From an uncultured Rikenellaceae bacterium (GTDB lineage Bacteria; Bacteroidota; Bacteroidia; Bacteroidales; Rikenellaceae): a stretch of DNA of 28,224 nt. Under the pieces are notes generated by a model. That model did not search any database. It saw only the letters and a program-made list of their open reading frames with translations, and was not told the origin of the DNA. Below are positions 24,206-28,224 of the stretch, one piece after another. Position 1 is the stretch's first letter. Each line of letters starts with the position of its first letter. The position numbers and the translations under genes were made by a program. The stretch spans positions 1 to 28,224 of the forward strand of contig CAJURV010000021.1 of assembly GCA_910588925.1 (NCBI GenBank). The letters are read 5' to 3'.

Positions 24206-25222
24206 TTATTTTATCAGGAACGAGAATCTGTCTATATTCTTCAATGCGGTGCCCGTACCTCGAGCCACCGCGCTCAAAGGCTCCTCGGCAACATGGAAGT
24301 GTATCTTGGTCTTTTCAGACAGGCGTTTGTCGAGACCGCGTATAAGAGCGCCGCCGCCGGCAAGCCATATACCCTTCTTGACTATATCGCCGTAGAGCTC
24401 GGGGGGGGTCTTCTCCAGCACTTTCATGATGGCTGCGTCCACCTTAACGAGCGACTTGTCGAGCGCGTAGGCTATCTCCTGATACGACACCGCCACCTTA
24501 TGCGGACGCGAGTCGATGATACTGTGGCCCACCACCTCGTAATCTTCGGGCGGATTGTCGAGCTCCGATACGGCCGAACCCACCGCTATCTTGATATCCT
24601 CGGCCGTGCGGTCGCCTATCTTGATATTATGTTGCTGGCGCATGTAGGTCTGTATATCTTCGGTGAAGACGTCGCCCGCTATATTGATACTCTCGTTGCA
24701 TACGATACCGCCCAAAGATATTACCGCTATCTCGGAGGTACCGCCCCCGATATCGACTACCATGTGTCCCTCGGGCGCCTCTACGTCGAGACCTATACCC
24801 AACGCGGCCGCCATAGGCTCGTATATCAGGTAGACGTCGCGACCGCCCGCATGCTCCGCCGAGTCTTTCACGGCCCGTATCTCCACGTTGGTAGAGCCGG
24901 AGGGTATGCAGATAACCATACGGAGCGACGGCGAGAACATACTCTTGGGCTTGATCTTCTTTATCATGCCCCTGATCATCTGTTCGGCAGCGGTGAAATC
25001 GGCGATCACACCGTCGCGCAACGGACGTATGGTGCGTATGTTCTGATGCGTCTTACCGTGCATCTTGCGCGCCTGTTCACCTATGGCTATGGGTTTGTTG
25101 GTATGCTGGTCTACTGCGACTATACTAGGCTCGTCCACCACTATCTTATCGTTGTATATGATAAGCGTGTTGGCCGTACCGAGGTCCATCGCTATCTCTT
25201 GTGTCAGTGAGAAAAGTCCCAT
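24206..25222 (-). CDS. mreB: Rod shape-determining protein MreB
   Basis: This 338-residue actin homologue forms membrane-bound filaments that organise the elongasome. The phosphate-1 motif DLGTANT is at 13-19, VVDIGGGTSE is phosphate 2, and ...GIWLAGGGALIRGLD is the adenosine motif. The N-terminal MGLFSLTQEI could serve as the amphipathic membrane helix. A GGAGG about 18 bases before the ATG is the nearest ribosome-binding candidate. The 156-base gap to purH has no promoter match and no clear terminator, so it may be co-transcribed. Confidence 0.96.
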   Translation of the reverse strand: MGLFSLTQEIAMDLGTANTLIIYNDKIVVDEPSIVAVDQHTNKPIAIGEQARKMHGKTHQNIRTIRPLRDGVIADFTAAEQMIRGMIKKIKPKSMFSPSLRMVICIPSGSTNVEIRAVKDSAEHAGGRDVYLIYEPMAAALGIGLDVEAPEGHMVVDIGGGTSEIAVISLGGIVCNESINIAGDVFTEDIQTYMRQQHNIKIGDRTAEDIKIAVGSAVSELDNPPEDYEVVGHSIIDSRPHKVAVSYQEIAYALDKSLVKVDAAIMKVLEKTPPELYGDIVKKGIWLAGGGALIRGLDKRLSEKTKIHFHVAEEPLSAVARGTGTALKNIDRFSFLIK

Positions 25223-25378
25223 CTCGTTATTTTATTTCCCTCCTTTTCAGAGGCTGTTTAATTTTGATTGAGATTTTAAGTAATGTCTGTTTAGAGCCTT
25301 ATAGCCGTCTCTACGTTACGGGCCGGCTTACCACTCAACTACCAGACCCCGAAGCAGACATGAATTTCGTACAGCCTA

Positions 25379-26899
25379 TTAATGTTTAAAGTGACGCAAG
25401 CCTGTGAATACCATAGCCATGCCAGCCTTGTCGCAATACTCCACCGAGTCGTTGTCACGGATAGAGCCGCCGGGCTGTATCACAGCCGTTATGCCTGCCT
25501 TGTCGGCTATCTCCACACAGTCGGCAAAGGGGAAGAAAGCGTCCGACGCCATCACCGCCCCGTGCAGATCGAACCCGAACGACCCGGCCTTAGCTATGGC
25601 TTGGCGCAAGGCATCCACTCGCGAGGTCTGACCTATGCCGCTGGCCAACAGCATACCGTCCTTAGCCAACACTATGGCGTTCGACTTGGAGTGCTTGACT
25701 ATCTTATTTGCGAAGATAAGATCGGCCTTGCGGGCCTCGTCCGCAGTAGCTTTTGTCACCGTAGTCATTTCACTGTCTACGCCGCCCACTTTGCCATCGC
25801 GCTCCTGCACGGCCACGCCGCCCAAAAGGGAACGGAACTGCACGGCGGAAGGAGCGACACCGGTGAGCTCGAGTATTATACGGTTCTTTTTCGATTTTAG
25901 TATCTCCAAAGCCTCCGGATCGTACGACGGAGCCGATATCACCTCGAAGAAGAGCTTGTCTATCTCCTTGGCCGTAGCCGCATCTACGCGACGGTTGCAC
26001 ACCATCACTCCTCCGAAAGCCGACACAGGGTCACCGGCCAAAGCGTCGGTCCACGCCTCGAGCAGGGTGGGACGCGTAGCCACGCCGCACGCGTTATTGT
26101 GCTTGATGATGGCGAACGTCGTATCGTCGAACTCCGATATGAGATTTATCGAAGCATCTATATCGAGCATGTTGTTATAAGAGATCTCCTTACCCCACAA
26201 CTGCTTGAAAGTCTTAGACAGATCGCCGTAGAACGATGCGCTCTGATGCGGATTTTCGCCGTAACGCAAGTGAGAAGCTCCGTCGGCGCTGTAACGGAAT
26301 GCGGGGATATGTTCCTCGCGGTTGAAATAGTCGAATATGGCTGTGTCGTAGTGCGAGCTTACCGAGAATGCGAGTGCTGCAAGACGTCTGCGATCGGCTT
26401 CGCTCAAAGCGCAACCGTTAGCGGACAACATCTCTTTCATCAACCCGTACTGACCGCGCGAAGCCACTATGGCAACGTCTTTATAGTTCTTGGCAGCGGC
26501 GCGTATGAGCGATATGCCGCCTATGTCGATCTTCTCTATGATCTGAGCGGGATCGTCGGTAGAAGCTACCGTCTCCTCGAACGGGTAGAGGTCTACTATG
26601 ACGAGGTCTATCTCCGGTATGTCGTACTGCGCCAGTTGCTCACGGTCGGTGGCATTGTCGCGACGGGCGAGTATGCCGCCGAACACCTTGGGGTGCAATG
26701 TCTTGACACGTCCCCCGAGGATGGACGGATAACCCGTAAGCGACTCTACGGAGCTGACATCATGGCCGAGGCCCTCTATGAACGAGAGGGTGCCTCCGGT
26801 GGAATATATCTTTACTCCGGCATCTGCCAGCATGTTAACGATCTCGTCGAGCCCGTCTTTATAGTAAACGGATATAAGCGCGCTTTTTATCTTTTTCAT
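25379..26899 (-). CDS. purH: Bifunctional AICAR formyltransferase/IMP cyclohydrolase
   Basis: This 506-residue enzyme carries out the last two steps of IMP synthesis. The N-terminal MGS-like IMP cyclohydrolase domain is marked by ALISVYYKDG, IYSTGGT and GRVKTLHPKVFGG (63-75). The C-terminal AICAR transformylase domain has IKHNNACGVA, KSNAIVLAKDGMLLASGIGQ and SDAFFPFADCVE. The length is typical. It sits 22 bases after the DUF3127 gene and directly upstream of mreB, a gene order familiar in Bacteroidales. Confidence 0.96.
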   Translation of the reverse strand: MKKIKSALISVYYKDGLDEIVNMLADAGVKIYSTGGTLSFIEGLGHDVSSVESLTGYPSILGGRVKTLHPKVFGGILARRDNATDREQLAQYDIPEIDLVIVDLYPFEETVASTDDPAQIIEKIDIGGISLIRAAAKNYKDVAIVASRGQYGLMKEMLSANGCALSEADRRRLAALAFSVSSHYDTAIFDYFNREEHIPAFRYSADGASHLRYGENPHQSASFYGDLSKTFKQLWGKEISYNNMLDIDASINLISEFDDTTFAIIKHNNACGVATRPTLLEAWTDALAGDPVSAFGGVMVCNRRVDAATAKEIDKLFFEVISAPSYDPEALEILKSKKNRIILELTGVAPSAVQFRSLLGGVAVQERDGKVGGVDSEMTTVTKATADEARKADLIFANKIVKHSKSNAIVLAKDGMLLASGIGQTSRVDALRQAIAKAGSFGFDLHGAVMASDAFFPFADCVEIADKAGITAVIQPGGSIRDNDSVEYCDKAGMAMVFTGLRHFKH

Positions 26900-26921
26900 T
26901 TTAGAACGGTTACATTACATT

Positions 26922-27293
26922 TTAGAAAGGAAGATCGCCGCCATCCGACGACGTGAGCTCTTCGCCCGACTGCTCCAACGGAGGCATGGCCGAAACCGGA
27001 GCCGACTGTTGCTGCGGCATGCTTTCGACCACAGGACGTACGCGCCATCCGCGGGCCTCGGTAAACCAACGGCCGTTATATTCGCGCGACGCTATATTGA
27101 ACGACACTGTGACCTTGTCGCCCGGAGCGAGCGTAGCCACCTCGTTCATCTTGTCGCCGAAAAAGGTGACGCACAGTTTGGTATTATATTCGTCGAGCAT
27201 GTCGAAAACGACGTCTCTCTTCTGCCACTGTCCGCGCACAGAGGTACCGCCGACAACATCCATTAGCTTGTATACGACTAAATCGAGTTCCAT
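26922..27293 (-). CDS. DUF3127 protein, SSB-like
   Basis: This 123-residue protein was placed at the ATG of 27293, because the exact promoter match (27316-27346) overlaps the alternative in-frame start at 27335. Residues 1-85 match DUF3127 and look like an OB-fold: the stretch GDKVTVSFNIASREYNGRWF, then TEARGWRV, strongly recalls single-stranded-DNA-binding proteins. A proline/glutamine-rich linker (92-108) leads to an acidic end, SSDGGDLPF, which parallels the SSB C-terminal tip (DDDIPF). It may bind ssDNA and partner proteins. The function is not experimentally assigned as far as I know. It is the first gene of the run leading to purH and mreB. Confidence 0.88.
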   Translation of the reverse strand: MELDLVVYKLMDVVGGTSVRGQWQKRDVVFDMLDEYNTKLCVTFFGDKMNEVATLAPGDKVTVSFNIASREYNGRWFTEARGWRVRPVVESMPQQQSAPVSAMPPLEQSGEELTSSDGGDLPF

Positions 27294-27315
27294 TTTAAAA
27301 ACATTTTTCCAGCTA

Positions 27316-27346
27316 CAAAAGTAGTTATTTTCCAAAAGATTTCAAA
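27316..27346 (-). promoter_or_regulatory. Promoter of the DUF3127-purH-mre run
   Basis: On the minus strand TTTG (27346-27343), 19 bases, then TACTTTTG (27323-27316) match the Bacteroidetes consensus at both boxes. The -7 box is 22 bases before the ATG at 27293, the best promoter match in the window. Confidence 0.75.
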
Positions 27347-27622
27347 CAAAACCGCAAAATGTTTCCGACAAAAAAACTACAGTATTTCGAGGAACGATCA
27401 ACCCGTCATATCGACGGCTATTTCCATAAACTCCGACACATATCCCCACCCGCATACTATCGCCACAATAAGCTCGATATTCCACTGCATTTCCGCATAT
27501 ATCCCATAGCACCGACACCCCCCGCCACTATAAGCCAGAACGGATACCTATTCCACACAAAACAGCAAGAGATTTGCCGCACGCCATACCGCAGACATAC
27601 CACAACCCTTATCCGAAAAATC

Positions 27623-27893
27623 TGCGCATTAACCGCCGGTAGTCTCGCTCCGTGTCAGGAGCGAGGCACAAACTTGCGCTTCGTCATAAGTGCAAGGAAT
27701 CAGACACAATTCCGCTTGCGAAACGATAAGATACTATAAGACGCACTAACAGTATGCGCATTAGCCAAAGCCTATAATGCGGCACGAGGTGCCGCTCCGC
27801 GATACCCGCCACGAATTAACCGAACAGAGGTTGGGAAAGCCGCCGGCGAGCAGATCACATCACTCCACACCCAAAGAAATGCGCATTAACCGC
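27623..27893. repeat. Recurring TGCGCATTAACC words with hairpins
   Basis: TGCGCATTAACCGC occurs at 27623-27636 and 27880-27893, and TGCGCATTAGCC at 27755-27766, so the three are spaced 132 and 125 bases apart. Between them lie hairpins CTCGCTCC/GGAGCGAG (27644-27665), CTTGC/GCAAG (27673-27696) and GCGGCAC/GTGCCGC (27779-27795). The spacing suggests decayed direct repeats. Confidence 0.45.
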
Positions 27894-27947
27894 AAGTCGC
27901 AGGCATGTTTGCCCACGTACACAACTGCAGACCGCAGGGCGCCGAGA

Positions 27948-28056
27948 CTTTTTAGACCTCAAAAATCGTCGATCGCGGGCGTGCGCCTCCGGAGCGTACT
28001 TGGGTGTACGTGAGGATGGCTCACGAACGGGATCGGCGATTTTTGTGGCTAAAAAG
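27948..28056. repeat. Long imperfect inverted repeat with inner hairpins
   Basis: Left arm 27948-27974 (CTTTTTAGACC, then AAAAATCGTCGATC) pairs with right arm 28031-28056 (GATCGGCGATTTTT, then GGCTAAAAAG) with few mismatches. The interior has further hairpins: CGTAC/GTACG (27995-28010, loop TTGGGT) and CGTGAG/CTCACG (28009-28025), plus the palindrome CTCCGGAG (27987-27994). The whole looks like a mobile or REP-type palindromic element of about 110 bases, with no transposase. Confidence 0.6.
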
Positions 28057-28224
28057 CGACGGAAGCAGCCCCACGTTAACCAAACCCCGCGCACACAAAC
28101 CGACAATTCATGCGTTCAGAGATCGCGTACATAACCACATATCACGAAAACTTCGCTCGCGTACGCACGGACCTATAAAATCCCTAACGCGTCCCCGAAG
28201 GGGATGCACCCGCACGAGCAATAC

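Larger units (their letters stand above)
27347..28224. other. Right-edge structured non-coding region
   Basis: About 880 bases lie here without a convincing gene. Frames at 27359-27739 and 27855-28106 cross hairpins and repeats and have no family resemblance. The region holds hairpins at 27642-27667, 27673-27696 and 27779-27795, recurring TGCGCATTAACC words, and a long inverted repeat (27948-28056). The part 27347-27620 shows nothing. Confidence 0.5.

Noticed and set aside
23849..25210. A 453-codon plus-strand reading frame antisense to mreB and mreC
   Set aside because: The opposite strand encodes clear MreB and MreC. The frame is rich in His, Arg and Tyr and matches no family, and arises from codon composition.
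25290..25360. A tRNA-like D-arm (GGTAGTTGAGTGGTA on the minus strand) between purH and mreB
   Set aside because: No T-arm, no acceptor pairing and no CCA position could be found, so it is not a tRNA.
26099..26956. A 285-codon frame antisense to purH
   Set aside because: PurH motifs are clear on the other strand and the product has no recognisable domain.
27359..27739. A 126-codon frame at the right end
   Set aside because: It spans hairpins and repeat words. No domain is recognised.
27855..28106. An 83-codon minus-strand frame inside the long inverted repeat
   Set aside because: The frame is mostly the palindromic element itself and is best explained as repeat-derived.

Overview
The window looks like chromosomal DNA of a Bacteroidales bacterium. 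Supporting signs are the BACON-domain lipoprotein, an ArgF'-type transcarbamylase in place of ornithine transcarbamylase, the DUF3127 protein, the order purH-mreBCD-mrdA-rodA, weak Shine-Dalgarno sequences, and several promoters matching the Bacteroidetes TTTG / TAnnTTTG pattern. Family or genus cannot be fixed from the sequence alone. AUA is used very freely for isoleucine throughout.

Layout. (1) Positions 427-3920, plus strand: a TonB-dependent outer-membrane receptor followed after 23 bases by a HemY-type protoporphyrinogen/coproporphyrinogen oxidase, suggesting a haem or porphyrin acquisition unit. (2) Positions 4417-10158, plus strand: six consecutive genes for exported proteins with no clear assigned function. 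Several recall the pieces of FlgT/LPP20/CsgG-TolB-like envelope proteins (an SH3-like C-terminal domain, LPP20-like domains, TolB-N-like domains). This is the best candidate for an undescribed system here. (3) Positions 10159-10734: a convergent intergenic region with two strong terminators and a degenerate tandem repeat. (4) Positions 10735-12979, minus strand: argF' (predicted N-succinylornithine carbamoyltransferase, Pro90) followed by a BACON plus plant-type-LRR lipoprotein. (5) Positions 13072-17631, minus strand: biotin operon bioA-bioF-bioG-bioC-bioD with ATGA stop/start overlaps; bioB is absent from the window. (6) Positions 18005-27293, minus strand: a long, tightly packed run DUF3127-purH-mreB-mreC-mreD-mrdA-rodA-yhcH-M23/LysM peptidase, which combines the elongasome with a cell-wall hydrolase at its end. 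(7) Positions 27294-28224: a structured, probably non-coding right end with hairpins, short repeats and a long inverted repeat.

The envelope theme is strong. The mre/mrd/rodA/M23 run builds and trims side-wall peptidoglycan, and the six-gene cluster encodes a set of secreted, probably periplasmic proteins. The TonB receptor and hemG would together supply haem. No tRNA, rRNA, CRISPR array, transposase or phage gene is visible. The repeats are short and intergenic and look like a dispersed palindromic family of the genome.
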